Shown here: piece after piece, positions 38,136 through 50,728 of the stretch
How the letters are laid out: each line of letters starts with the position of its first letter
How positions within the stretch are numbered: position 1 is the stretch's first letter
DNA from: Salticus scenicus
Taxonomy: Eukaryota > Arthropoda > Arachnida > Araneae > Salticidae
Reading direction: 5' to 3'
NCBI GenBank assembly: GCA_963930645.1
Contig: OZ005652.1
Location: forward strand, 318,864,244-318,928,243
DNA: 64,000 nucleotides
Notes under the pieces: model-generated
The model's database searches: none
Seen by the model: the letters and a program-made list of their open reading frames with translations, nothing else
What the model was told of the DNA's origin: nothing
Made by a program: the position numbers and the translations under genes

Positions 38136-38940
38136 TTTTAATTATTTGCTAGTACACAAAATGTATCAGATTTCTTAAAATAAATTGATAAAAATAAGGA
38201 AAATAAGGTGTATATTATTTGTTAGCATATGAAATATAAATTTCTTTTAAATAATAATTGCCATAATAAATTTTATAAAGAATTTTTGAATAAGTTATTA
38301 TTTTTATTTACATAATATTTTTAAAAATTAAAAAAATAAAAATAAAAATAAAAATCAATGAAATAAGCAAATGTAAATAAAATAAATAAAAACATTTTTT
38401 TTTTTTAATTTCTAAAGACATTAGTTAATATTTTTACAAATTATTATTAATTAAATTTTTATTTTTAATATTTAATTAAGTCATTATTATTAATAATGCG
38501 TAATTGAAATAAATAAAATATGTATCTTTAGCTTGCAATTTTTTGATTATTTGCTAGTACGCAAATTGTATCAGATTTCTTAAATAAATTGTTAAAAAAA
38601 CAGAAAATAACGTTTATATTATTTGCTAGCATATGAAATATAAATTTCTTTTAAATAATTATTGCTATAATAAATTTTATAAATAATATTTAAATAAGTT
38701 ATTATTTTTATTTACATAGTATTTTAAAAAAACTAAAAATTAAAAAATCAATGAAATAAGCAAATGTAAATAAAATAATTAAAAACATTTTTTAATTTCT
38801 AAAGATATTAGTTAATATTTTTACAAATTATTAATAAATAAATTTTTATTTTTAATATTTAATTAAGTCATTATTATTAATAATGCGTAATTGAAATAAA
38901 TAAAATATGTATTTTTTTAGCTTGTAAAAATATTACGTAA
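38136..38940. repeat. Tandem duplication, two copies of about 405 bp
   Basis: The block starting at attatttgctagtac (38141) recurs at 38546, an offset of 405 bp. Both copies continue through tgtatcagatttctta, agcatatgaaatataaattt and gtcattattattaataatgcg. The copies differ by scattered substitutions and short indels. The duplication lies between the two inverted promoter-like copies and is very AT-rich, with no coding potential. Confidence 0.8.
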
Positions 38941-39410
38941 ATATTTTTATAAAATAATAAAAAATAATTTCTGTTCTAGTTTTACATTTACTCATGAATT
39001 ACTTGACAAAAACTAAGATTACCATATTTTTGTTAAAAATTTTCTAACTTTTTATATATAGAATGTATGTCCTCAGAAAAAATAAGGTAGAATTACTTTC
39101 ACTAAGGTAGAATTGCTTTCACAATCAACGTATTTTGCTTAATATAGAAATATACAAAAAATTCCTCTGTTTTCCGATAGGAATTGAAAAAGTAACCATG
39201 TCGAAGGTTAAAACAAAATTCGTTTTTCTTCAAATTTTTTTTCTCTAAGACGAAAAAAATTACATATTTATATTCTGCATTACCTTCTGCACAAATTTAG
39301 CGCAATTTCCTTTCACTTATGTTGTATAGTAAAGCGTCAATCGCGAAGAAAAAAGCATTACGTTCTACGGGGATCGCTCCGAATTGGCACTAAGATGGCG
39401 GACTTTCGGT

Positions 39411-39443
39411 CAATGTCCAGTCTCTCTCTATATAGGGTCCCTA
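39411..39443 (+). repeat. Inverted second copy of the 33-bp promoter-like sequence
   Basis: Identical over 33 bp to the reverse complement of 37700-37732. It is preceded by GGCACTAAGATGGCGGA (39396-39412), which contains a YY1-like AAGATGGCGG core, and followed by a CT-rich tract (39460-39530). It points away from CNNM, toward higher coordinates. No clear gene follows it. Either a duplicated promoter or the ends of an unrecognised inverted element. Confidence 0.6.
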
Positions 39444-39459
39444 GTGGCTTTCAATATTT

Positions 39460-40613
39460 CGCCTTCTCTTTCTCACTCTTTTCCCTACTCTCTCCCCCTT
39501 CTCATTCTCTCTCTCTTCTTTTTTTTTTCCGTCGTAGCATCTGTTTGGAAAGTTCTCATTGTCATTCATTGTGGAAGTAATTCATACGGTTCTAACTTTG
39601 GGTAACTTGAATGGTTGTTGACGTAATCCAATAAGAGGATGTAGAACCTTGGAATGTAGTTAGATTTTATTCAAGTAAACAAATTATTGGCTGAAGTTCA
39701 AATTTAAATTAAAAACCGAAACTTAACCAAAACATGTCAATAAAAACATTTTTGAAGTCTCTAATTATGAAGTGGGGGGACAAAAAGAGATTTATGAACA
39801 GGTGATATTTTAAAATGAGGATTTAAAAAAAGTGATAACTATTATTTTAAAAGCTGGATAATAGTAAAATAATAATAATAATAATTTAAAATTGCTAAAA
39901 TCTTCTCAAAAATAAATGTTTAAAACTTATAACAAAAAAATTAAGACTTTAATACATAGTTAAACTGCATATTTAATATTTCTTTGTATTTACTAGCTTA
40001 TTAATGTGACCAATGGGGGGAAAAGAGGGAAGAAAATAAAGAGAAGCTGTTTTAACTATAAAAGAAATGACAAAATATGTCGCATATCGTAAACGATAAA
40101 TATTTTATTGTTAATTGATTTACACATACTTAAATATAGTGTTAAATTTTTGATTTCAATTTAGATGACACAGACACAGTCTCTGTTCTAATTATTACAT
40201 TTTATACTCTCTATTCATACATTGTATATATATAATTTTTTTTTTATGTAATTTACCAGTCTATTTTACAACTTAAGAAGCATAAAGCATTTGTTAAAAG
40301 TTTGTTAAACTATATTGTTTGTCAAACATTAAGTACACTGCTATTAAAGTATCAAATTTATTCGTTGCAAGTACTATAAAATTTTTCTTTCTTTTATTCA
40401 TTAAAAAAAAAAAGATTTTTTACATTTATTTTTTGTTTTCGTATCAAATATAAAATATTGTTGATAAATTCAATGGGATTAGAAGAAAATCAAGAGAATT
40501 TTCCCAGCATAGCCAAATCGGGAAGTTGCTCGAGGTCTTTTGATTTGAATAGTTATTAAAATATCGTCTTTTTTTTTTTTTTTTTTAAACCTCTGTCTAC
40601 TAATATTTCTATA

Positions 40614-40652
<39 letters not shown>

Positions 40653-40654
40653 TT

Positions 40655-40691
<37 letters not shown>

Positions 40692-41033
40692 ATAGAGAAT
40701 TGGTTCAAAATAAGGATAATTTTCGAAATTGTGAAATTTATAAGTGTAATATTTTAGGTATTATATTTTTCCCTATTATGCGTGAAAATGGGAGGAAGAA
40801 ACAAACCTATAGAGAATTGCTCTCTCTCTCATTTTTACACACAGTTTGAGGCTTTATGAGCATGTGAGCGTGCGTATGTTAAGAGCATTATTCCCACATT
40901 CTGGTAAAAAATAATATCTTTTTTTTTTTTTTTAACATTGGCTAAATATTTGTAATTTATTATTTTTATTATTATTATTTTAATTACTAATATTACTCAA
41001 TATTTGCATTTTATTGTTTAAATTTTTTTAAGT

Positions 41034-41065
<32 letters not shown>

Positions 41066-41206
41066 TTACATTCACTCTTTTTATATTTGTCATTAATTAA
41101 AAATCATTACTTTTTATTACTTTAAATGTTTCGCCTACAAAATAGACTTGTGGGGAAAATATAAAAAAATAATTAATATTAAAAAATATTTAATTAAATA
41201 TTTATA
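39460..41206. other. Intronic stretch, low-complexity
   Basis: CT-rich tract at 39460-39530, AT and poly-A tracts, (TTA)n at 41035-41061. No gene recognised. Confidence 0.55.
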
Positions 41207-41460
41207 TTCACTAGTATCGCCCAGTGGTCGAAACTCGACCATTTTTTTGCAAAGCGAGGCAAAGCAAAGTTATTGCCTTGTCCTAAACGGAATGCAATTG
41301 CAACACAGCTGCGGCAATTGTTTGCCAATATTCACTCTAACTGAATCAGCAGAGTTTTACTTAATATAACTATTTCTCTCTGTAGATGTTAGCCTTTCCT
41401 GAAATGAGAGAAAATCGCAACGTGAAAACCCCTTGTTGTGTGATACAGCCCAGAAGCTAA
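41207..41460 (+). repeat. Dispersed repeat beginning cactagtatcgcccagtgg
   Basis: Markedly less AT-rich than its surroundings (ggcaaagcaaagttattgcc, gcaacacagctgcggcaatt). Its start is related to the inverted hairpin end at 31944-31970. The open frame crossing it (41148-41369) is probably a by-product. A possible continuation of the same element runs to about 42800, where ttatgcttgcctattaatat resembles a non-LTR-type tail. Confidence 0.5.
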
Positions 41461-41582
41461 TACCCTAACAGCACAGTTAGGCTTAACTTATCCACAATAC
41501 ATCTTAAGGACGTTTCTGGGATGTCTTTTCATCCAGAAGACATCTTGAAGATATCCTGGGGAAGTGATGTGCTGTCTGGGTA
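41461..41582. mobile_element. Small MITE (122 bp) with TACCC-ACAGCACA ends
   Basis: The left end taccctaacagcaca and the inverse right end tacccagacagcaca match at 13 of 15 positions. The interior contains direct imperfect units (gatgtcttttcatccagaag, gacatcttgaagatatcctg). It separates the repeat at 41207-41460 from a family A fragment. Confidence 0.6.
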
Positions 41583-41830
41583 GGTACCATGTCAGACCAA
41601 GGTCCAACCAAGTATCAAATTCTGTTAAATTAATTCGATTGGTTCATAAAGTACAGTGTTTGAACAAAAAAAAAAAAAAAAAAAAAAAAAGATATTTTTC
41701 AAAAATGGTCGAATTGAGTTCGGGAAATTTCAAAACGTGCAACTTTATCGAAAACCGAAAATCTAAAACATTTCTGAATCTTATATTTTCTACTTATATA
41801 TGCAGAGAAAGGAATAATAAATCCACTTTA
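41583..41830 (-). repeat. Family A fragment, minus orientation
   Basis: Contains gaccaaggtccaaccaagta, ttggttcataaagtacagtg, a 26-A run at 41667-41690 and tcaaaacgtgcaactttatcg, the reverse complement of the 5' third of family A. Two further diverged copies of the caaaacgtgtaaattcatcg block follow at 41890-41930 and 42030-42080. Confidence 0.65.
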
Positions 41831-43235
41831 AAAAAAATAAAAATAAGTAGTCAATTTCACTAATTTCACTTAATTAAAATGCAAGGAAATCTCAAAACGT
41901 GTAAATTCATCGAAAACTGGAAATCAAAAGTTTTTATGTATCTTCTACTTGCTTCTTCTACCCACAAAAGCTAGCAATAAAGACACTTTTTTAAAAAATA
42001 AGTAGCCAATTTCAGCTAATTGAAACGTAAAGAAAGCTCAAAACATGTAAATTCAGCAGAAAACGGAAATCGGAATTTTTTCCGTATCGTCTACTTATAC
42101 ATGCAGCAGTTAGTAACAAATCCATTTTCCTTTTATTTAGTATATTAGTTGAATATATATTGTTTAAATATCACCCTTTGAAATGAAATGTTTATGTTTA
42201 CATTCGAAACTGGAAGTTTGCCATTTTTTTTTTTTTTTCTGGAGTTTTGTGATTTTAAATTAAAATTTTATCAGTTTTACAGAAAAAATAACTCAATCAA
42301 ACACACGTAGACAGTAACTTATATATAACTATACCCAAATATCGAAATTAAAATCGGCAGATAATTTCCGTTATTTTTTAATAATTTTTTACAAAAAATT
42401 CAATGGACGATTAACATAGAAAATCTTTTACATGGCTCCATGGACAGACAGTGACGTCATCACTTCGCTTGCGTATAGTGATGCTACATTATACAAATTA
42501 CTGTGTCTATGGTTTTATTTGAGCTTTATGAAATTGCCAGATTTAACAACTTTCTACTTTTAGGTATTTTTTAATGTGAAGGAATACGTGTATAAAAGGG
42601 AAAAATGGGGGAAAATGCATAAAAAATAAATGTATTTTTAAATACCTTCTTGACATCGTAAGAAAATAATATTTGTATTCGCACCTTCCGGCTAACCATA
42701 CCTTTCGAATGATACCATTTTCAACCCTCTACTCCCATAATTAATATGTTAAAAAGGGACAACAAATTTTATGCTTGCCTATTAATATATAGATATTAAT
42801 TGTGTTTATCACAAATATATATAAAGAAGAAGAAGAAGATTTGCATGAATACATGATAGATATTTAAGATTATCGTGATACAATAACAAGTTTACTAGAA
42901 CATGAGAAATTATATATTCAGACAGACAAACATTATATTCATTTATTTATTCACAGTAATCGAAAAACGATTTTTTTTTTTTTTTTTTTTTTTTTAACGT
43001 TTATTGACTTTGTGTTGTGACCAACAGTTATAGGATACCCCGATTATGAAAGATTATTCCATTAAAATTAGTATTGTATTAGACATAGAGTTTTGTATCT
43101 TTCAAAAAAGAATAAAACAGATGATCTATGTAATGTATTTAGATTTCTACTGTAATACTACAAAGCAAAGAAAAAAAAAAAAAAATCCGAACACGCTATT
43201 TAGCCAAAATCCCCCCAAAACCCCCCAAAAATACC

Positions 43236-43266
<31 letters not shown>

Positions 43267-43288
43267 AGTTTATCATCTTATAGTAGTA

Positions 43289-43783
43289 TACTATCTACCA
43301 AAAAGTATTTGGACACTTTCAAATTTAAATGTTTTTCAAACATCTAGAAAAATTCTTTAGGAATCATCTTGAAACTTTGGTAGTGTAAAAAATATGTTAT
43401 ACCTCATATATTTCAGCAAAAGTTGCGTCCTGAGGAGGAAAAGGGGACCAGTGAAAAATTAAACAAAAATCAAAATGTTTTGGATCATCCTGTAAAAGTA
43501 ATGCTTTAAATGGGATTTTGCTGTAACATGTGATTATGAGGAATTTTCTCATCATCTGTATATTCATGAAGATATGACTTTTGTTTTTATTGCAAAAAAA
43601 AAAAAAAATCCACTTTTTTAATTATAACACGTAGGGTATTAGACCCAGTGCAAAGCCATTTTTAGGAAATTTGGCATAATATATTAGACTCAGCATACAG
43701 CAATCAGAATACAAAAGTGGGAAATATCTTACGAAATATGAACATTAATTCGAAAGTGTCTAAATAACTATTGGTAGATAATG
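43289..43783. mobile_element. Tc1-like MITE (495 bp)
   Basis: The left end tactatctaccaaaaagtat and the inverse right end cattatctaccaatagttat form inverted repeats that continue through ttggacactttc/ttagacactttc. TA duplications lie at 43287-43288 and 43784-43785. The GACACTTTC subterminal wording is Tc1-like. No coding sequence. Confidence 0.8.
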
Positions 43784-44005
43784 TAGTATTTGTACTGAAT
43801 ATATATATATATATTAAAAAAAAAAAAAAAGATAATTTTAAAATGTATTTGTAAAACATTATTCAACACCATTTGTGTTGAGCACTGTTAAACTATTAAA
43901 TTATGTTAATGTAAGTAGGCATTCAATAACAAAAAATTTTTTATTAATTGCCTGAAGCGATAAAGACCTTTAAGTATTAAATACAGCATTAGGAATTTTA
44001 TATGC

Positions 44006-44057
<52 letters not shown>

Positions 44058-44308
44058 ATGTGGCTTCAATTTCATATGTAATTGTTTCATGGTTAAAGCG
44101 TGAGTTATGCATATGTAACTCACGCTTCGGTAGTACGGAAATGGATTAATTCACATTCTTTTAACTATTCCTGTATATATATCTTTTACTTTCTCTGATC
44201 CATAAGGTAGAGAAAGTATTGTTTTGGGGTCAAATTTTCGAAATTGAGTTTTTGTTATATTTACACGTTTTGAGGTCCCCTGAATCCAAAAATCATGCTT
44301 TTAGAAGT

Positions 44309-44345
<37 letters not shown>

Positions 44346-45179
44346 ATCAGCATATCTCAAAAACAAATTATAGCAGAAAATCCAAACTTAGTATTTGAAA
44401 TGTGTATCATATAGGGATGCCACACTAAACTCTTCGTTGAGATCAACCAAACGGTTCATCTACAGGGACACCCAAGAGAATTTAAATGCATTACGTCTAT
44501 GCAGGTAAGTAAAGTTTTAACCTCTATTGACTGCACTAAACTAAATGAAACGAATATATGAATATATATATATATATTTATATGCTTAAAAACATGTTTC
44601 ATGTAGAATATGGTATGGAAATCATTCACTGTTCGATTACAGGGTTACACAAAAGAACTAGATTTTAGTGCGATAATACTTGAACATTGATAGAAGTGTA
44701 TTGCAGATTGTGTCGTGTGTTATTAATACAGGATTATATTTATTTGCACGATTTGGTGTATACACAACCTTCAGAAGATATACAGAACGGCCAATATTTA
44801 GCCCTTAACATAATTTTTTAATGTTAGTGGAAAGGTTTTACTATAATATTTTACCATGTCCAGGAAAGCTGCTCAGAAATTGAACTTAATTCCTCATAAC
44901 TATTTTTTTTTTTTTTTTTTTAAGCTACATTTTAATTGCTTGGCTTTTTGTATATTTACACGTTTTGAGGGTTTCCTGAATACCGAAGTCAAGTTTTTAA
45001 TGTTAGAACTTTGTCTGTGTCTCTTAAAATACATTAAAAACAAATAATTTCAGGCTATCCAATTGGTGCATTTTGAAGTTAATACGTTTGTCACTAGAAA
45101 AGTTTGATCAAGATTGATAAGTTTCAAGGAATGTAGCGTGTGAAAGTTATCTGAATAGTTTTAAATAAACTTCTGTTTT

Positions 45180-46760
45180 ATTATGACAGCGTTCGCAAAA
45201 ATCAATCGATTCACTCACAAATTGGTACAAATGTTCAAGAGCCATATGGAAATAGCTGTATGTTTTTGGGTGTACAGCGTTTGCGATTGGTATAGGGACA
45301 CACAAAAGTACTCCATTTCATTACGACTTAATGGCAAAATTTCTTTTAAGTGCGTTTTAACTTGATTACGCTGCATTTCAGCATAATGAAATTAACGCAC
45401 ATTATTAAAATACTATAAAGCGTGTTGTCTGGAAAAAAAAAAAAAGTATACAGTGATTTAATAATTAATCTACAGGATCGCACAAGAAAATTCCGATAAC
45501 GTTAAATGTTATTATCCAAATGACGTCAAATTTGGTACAAATAATTATTTGTACCAAATTATTAATTAATTCCAAGTAATTCATAAATATTATAATATTT
45601 ATGAATTACTTGGAATTAATTTTACAGTTTTTATTGGTGTTATGTAGTATTTGTTATTCCTGAACAATGGGAGATAGAAAAGAATTCCCTATCATTCTTT
45701 TAAATGCATTTTAACATGGGTTACACTCCATTCACCAATATATGTGATTAGAATGTTTAAAAGCATGGTTTATGTTGGAAATGGTAGGCATAGAATTAGT
45801 AATTCTTTTTACAGTGTTACACAAAAGAATCCTGATACTTTATGCAATTAAACATTTGGCGTCAAATTTGGTAAAAGCATCTATGAATTCGCTGGAATTA
45901 GCTATATAATTTTTAGTGTGCAGTGTTTCTTGCTGGTGTACAGAAACACTTAAAAGGATTTCGTACTATTACTTTTTATGAGCGACATTTCTTTTAAGTG
46001 AATTTTCACTTGATTGCACTCAGTACAATATGATGAACTTAACATAGTTATTGGAATGCTTAGATTCGTGGTTTCTATGGAAAATGGTAGGCACAAAATC
46101 GGCAATTAGTTTGTAAGGCTACACAAAAGAATTCTGTTACGGTCTGTACACATCCAAATCATTGTAAATTTGGCACACGTGTTTAGGAAATAGATGAAAT
46201 TAGCTGTATAGATTTTTTTGGGGGGAAGGGGGTATATAATGCTTGTAAATCTTATACAGGGACATGCTGAATAATTTCGATACATTAATTCGACAGTTCA
46301 TTTAAATGTATTTTAATGCCGTTATTTTCCATTCAACATAACAAAATTAAAATACGTTACTAAAATGCTTAAAAGTGTGGTTTCTGTTTAAAATAGTAGA
46401 CATAGAACTAAGTTATTAATTTACAGGGCTAGGTAAAAGAATTTAGGTACGTTAAGTAAATAGATTGACGGGAAATTTCGAAAAAGTATTTATGAATTAC
46501 ATGGAATTCAACGAATTTCAAAATAGAAATGCAACACATTTCGGTCTTCAGACAAGATTTATTTTACGTGCATTTGATCATCGGTACAAAATACATGCAA
46601 AACAAAATGGATTTAACATACATTGTTAACAGCTTAAAAGCATGGTTTCTATAGAAACTGGTGTACATAGATTTAAAAATAAATTCATTTTAATAGTATA
46701 CAATGCTACACAAAATAATTCCGACAAGTTGTGTATTGGGCATGGTTTGATTTTGGATCT
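45180..46760. repeat. Degenerate tandem array, about 300-bp period
   Basis: Units alternate two landmarks: acacaaaagaatt (45305, 45822, 46123, 46706 and weaker copies) and a block aaaatgcttaaaagcatggtttctatggaaaatggtagg-type (pieces at 45748, 46057, 46361, 46628). Another recurring piece is tttaaatgcattttaac. Average spacing is about 300 bp over five units. Two long perfect palindromes interrupt the first unit. Confidence 0.65.
45529..45621. repeat. Two adjacent perfect palindromes, 32 bp and 58 bp
   Basis: 45529-45560 reads identically on both strands (half-site aatttggtacaaataa). Three bases later 45564-45621 is a second perfect palindrome (half-site begins aattaattccaagtaattca). Both halves reuse sequence found in neighbouring units of the tandem array (for example tatgaattacatggaattca at 46490). 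Confidence 0.95.
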
Positions 46761-46965
46761 ACAATCATTTTTTGCACATTATGGTTCATTAGATCGGGAG
46801 CTATCTATTGTGCAAGGTTAATACTGAATATGTAATTCAGATATGTGATACTCAATTTGGGAAATATATATACATACACGCAATAGTTATACATAGATAA
46901 ATAGATATAGCTAAATACAACAGAGGTTGTTGAAGGGGTGGCAGCTCCCCTCAGAAACGTATCTC

Positions 46966-48122
46966 GTTGTGAAGCAAGTTAATTCTATATCTGTATGTTT
47001 ATATTGTAACGAAATTGTAGAATGTAAGAAAAACAAATAATGATATGGTACCATAATCAGCATGAACCAAAAATAAATTAATAAATAAATGAAATAAAGT
47101 AAACCAGTAATAATTTTAATAATAGTATGCGGGGGGGGGGGCAGTAATGATTTTAATAAAAATATCACAAAGTTAATAATTAATAACCAGTAATATTTTT
47201 AATAAGATTTGAAAAAAAGAATTACTCACTTGAATATTATCCCCAAAAACCCATAAATTAGTGCTACCCGTAACAGATATATGAATAATTATTTTTAAAA
47301 ATATGGAATATATAAAAATGGTATGCCCAGTGATAAGTAATGCAAATGAAACGTTAAAACTCCTGACCTGCAGATTCACTAATTTTGTATAAAATAAGGA
47401 CAAACAACAATAAATAACCTTAAACAATAAATGTTTAAAATCCGTTGTACGTGTTTTATTGTTTAAAATACACTCCTAATTACTTCTTATTTTCTATTTA
47501 AATCTAAATCTTAAACTTGTCAGCACATTTTTTTTCCCTCTCTCTCTCTTTGTTATTTTCTTAAAATGGAATGTAGTTACGAACCTTCTTGTTAAAAATT
47601 AACTTCAAAAAAAGTGTCCCCGTGAGTGAATGCAATCAAATAAAAACTTTTCCCTGAAAATAAAATTGATTAGAACACCAGTGAATACATAACACCTGTA
47701 GATTTGCGATTGCTAGTGGCTAATTTAAACCCTTGTTCTGCTAAACCTCTCCTAATTTTTGCCTGTCTAAAATTTCATTGCTGATTGGATGTATTCTCTA
47801 AAGACTTTGGTTAGCCAGAAACTTTTTTTTCTTCTACTCAACTTTTTTTTTTTTCCCTATCCAAAAACTTAAAAAAAAAAAAAAGTTTTTTTACTACTAT
47901 GCACACAAAAAGTTTCGACTAGCGTTTTAGAGTCCCCAAAGTATTTTTTGAATACGCAAAAAGTTTTAATCCAATTGATAGACAGAAAAAAAAGTTTTTT
48001 TTAATAGAAATGGTAGTTCAGAAAGTTTTTTTTTAATGAAATCAAAGTTTTGATAGTTTGTGTAGAATATTGTTAAGCATCATAAATTTTAATAAGCAAA
48101 GCACCACAAAACTGGAGTTTTA
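46966..48122. other. Intronic stretch without recognisable features
   Basis: Contains a short G-run with two flanking copies of agtaataattttaataa-type sequence (47105-47205). Between 47820 and 48060 the phrase aaagttttt recurs about six times in a degenerate way. No coding signal. Confidence 0.5.
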
Positions 48123-48306
48123 AAGTAATAAGTGCAAAACTTTGAATAAACACCATAAAATGCAATAAACTCGTTGCTGCGTTGATTGCAGTACTCGTGC
48201 TTACCTTGTTTGCCTGACGAAGGGTCCTGTAATTTTTCGACCTGTAACAATTGTTGCGAGTTTATTGCATTTTATGGTGTTGATTCAAAGTTTTGTACTT
48301 ATTATC
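48123..48306. repeat. Fold-back element centred near 48215
   Basis: Arms of about 50 bp are mirrored (ataagtgcaaaactttgaat; caccataaaatgcaataaac; inverse at 48255-48305). The centre includes cctgacgaagggtcctgtaa and ttcgacctgtaac. This resembles the CTGANGA/stem layout of the two fold-backs near 28-29 kb but lacks GAAA. Confidence 0.75.
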
Positions 48307-48640
48307 ATAAATTTTAATTTCTAGATATATAATAGGAAAGTTTATTATCATCTGATTTCTTTTAAAAATCGCAAAACTAATTTTAAACTTTTCCTTATTT
48401 CGTGATACTCGTCTTATTTGAAAATAATAATAATAATAATAATAATAATTTAAAAAATATATACATGTGATTTCTAAGAAATATAATTTAGTTAAATATT
48501 CGTCTTAAAAATACATAAAACCGAATTTCATATACATTATTCAGTTCAATACAAAATTCAGTTCAATATACAATTATACATAATATCACTGTTGTTTATT
48601 ATTTAAGTGTAATTTTTCACTGCGCTTACTTTTCAAATTA

Positions 48641-49117
48641 CACTGAGAAAAAAAGTATACCGCCTTCCTCTATAATGAATAAGTGGCCATTTTCTAAATC
48701 CCTTAACTAGAAATATAGATTTCCGAGCTATGCGCGTAAGGCACGCCAATAAACTGAATAGACGAAATGATCGAGGATTTCTAGTGTGCACATTTCTAGA
48801 TGGTGAAACGATATTCTGAATACTCTAAATATTCTGAATCATTTGTATTGCGAGAAATTCTCGCTTGATTTTCTAGAATTTGGTCATAAACTAAAATTAT
48901 AGATGCTGAAAACCGCCTCTTGTAGTCTCATTTATTTGCAGAGATTTTTAAATAACTTTGCCCTCGAGAATATAAGCAAACGCTCTAGAATTCTAATAGG
49001 GGCTTCTAGAACTTGCTTTCCAAGGGGACTAGAACTTATAAGGATGACATGGAACTATTTTTTCTAGAGCCACAATTTAGATTCTAGATGTCAGTTACAG
49101 AATTTTTTTTCTCAGTG
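48641..49117. mobile_element. TA-flanked element with CACTGAGAAAAAA ends
   Basis: Perfect 13-bp inverted ends CACTGAGAAAAAA, flanked by TA on both sides (48639-48640, 49118-49119). The 477-bp interior is unusual in being rich in tctaga/ttctaga motifs (for example 48796-48803, 48872-48878, 48984-48992, 49005-49013, 49056-49061, 49080-49087). No coding capacity. Confidence 0.78.
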
Positions 49118-50720
49118 TACGCTCGCTTTACACACCGTAATCTTCATTATTAATAAAGATATACTATTGTGTTGGAAGGGTTATATTTCTATAGCATATA
49201 TCATTTAAACATAACTGCATTTCAAGTAATGTTTTAAAACACATTAGAACGTGTACATTTTTAAAATGGTTACCAGGAATACGATGTCAAATGTAAATTG
49301 GAAATGCTCATTCACTAATTAAATGAAATACTAATACAAGGTGTTCCAAAAGTTTTGATAGCAAACTTTTGAAGCCTCCCACGTGTTAAATCTTAGATGA
49401 AATGGTTAATAAATAAAGATCCATGATTTGTTGACTATTTTACTATTGTAGTCAGTATAAAAGCTTCTAAACGAATATTTCTCTGCAGGAATATGAATCA
49501 AAGTCAAAGGTCAGTTCTTTGTCAAATCAAAGTCGAATCTGTCATTTCTTTGATTTAGGGAAGTCTCAAAATAAGATAACTAAATTTCTCAAAATTAAAC
49601 ACAGAACAAACATCGTACAACTGCGTACAGATAACGTGATTTTTCGGTAAATTTAACCTATTGATGCCATGCTTTGGAGCGTCATAACACAGACTGATTA
49701 ATGTAAGTTTAATATAACTGAACAAATTCTCTTTCGAATTCGAAGAAAATAATAAGCGTGATATTTCAACAAGAGCAATAATTATTTTCAACACTTAAAA
49801 AATTCTATGACGATTTCAGTTTTTAATAACAAATTTAATCACATATAATTAATTTTAAAGCAGCTATATAATGTATTTATATTATATTTACCGTTGTCTG
49901 AAGTTTTAATCATTCTAAGCTGCTACATTTTTTTTTTCTTTTTTTCCCTTCATAAAATTTTCTCGGAGAAATAAAATAAGAACCGATGTATGTGCCATAT
50001 CGCGTTATCTCGTAAAGTAATAAATAATTTTTAATCAGTTGTCTCATAGCACAACATTAGGTAGCAGCTGGCCAGTGAGAAGTTAATTAATGTTTTTAAA
50101 GATGATAAAGCACATTTTCAGCTAAAAGAATTAGTAAGAATATTATTTATGGAATATAAACGTATTACGTTTTTATCTTTTATTTTTATTTCCTTTCTAA
50201 TAAGTAAATTTCCATTTGTTGTCACGAGAAACATCTTTATATAATAAAATAATTCTTTTATATTACCAGTTTGTTGTAATATGAAATCGCTGACTTTTTT
50301 TTCTTATTTATTCAACTACTTTACTATTATTATACTATTTGTTAAATTGTATGTAGCTAATTGAAATTTAATAAAATTTGATGTAATCGAATAGCTGCCA
50401 AGTGTTAAGATTTTTGCATACCTGTATTTTTTTATAGAAAATTTCAGCTTATTTAATCATAGAAATCTACTACAAAAGCTTAAAAAAAAACTGTATAAGA
50501 AAATATCTGTATCAAAAAATAGTAACATTTGAAAGCTATGCGATTACATCAAACTTTATTAAAATTAAATAGCATATTTAGCAGCTATGTAATGGTATTC
50601 GATATCACAAATTTGAATGAAACGCAAAAGTATTAATGTCGACAGAAGAATAAGTAAACATTTCACAACTACTATATACTACTTCTTATACAACACACTT
50701 CACTAATAAAGCTTTATGTG
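49118..50720. other. Intronic stretch, mostly featureless
   Basis: A single MITE-like end, acaaggtgttccaaaagttt (49338-49357), has no partner that I can find. The remainder is AT-rich and noncoding. Confidence 0.5.
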
Positions 50721-50728
50721 TTACATAT

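Larger units (their letters stand above)
44186..46965 (+). repeat. Dispersed family B repeat, copy 2, expanded by an internal tandem array
   Basis: The same hairpin head (44188-44217) and body as 8190-9275, with a (GT)n tract at 44308-44344 and acagggacacccaagagaat at 44462. From about 45180 to 46760 it contains a degenerate tandem array. The tail gttgaaggggtggcagctcc (46931-46950) matches the end of copy 1. Confidence 0.75.

Noticed and set aside
43046..43360. 104-codon open frame with Lys and Phe runs
   Set aside because: Built on poly-A and poly-T tracts; low complexity.
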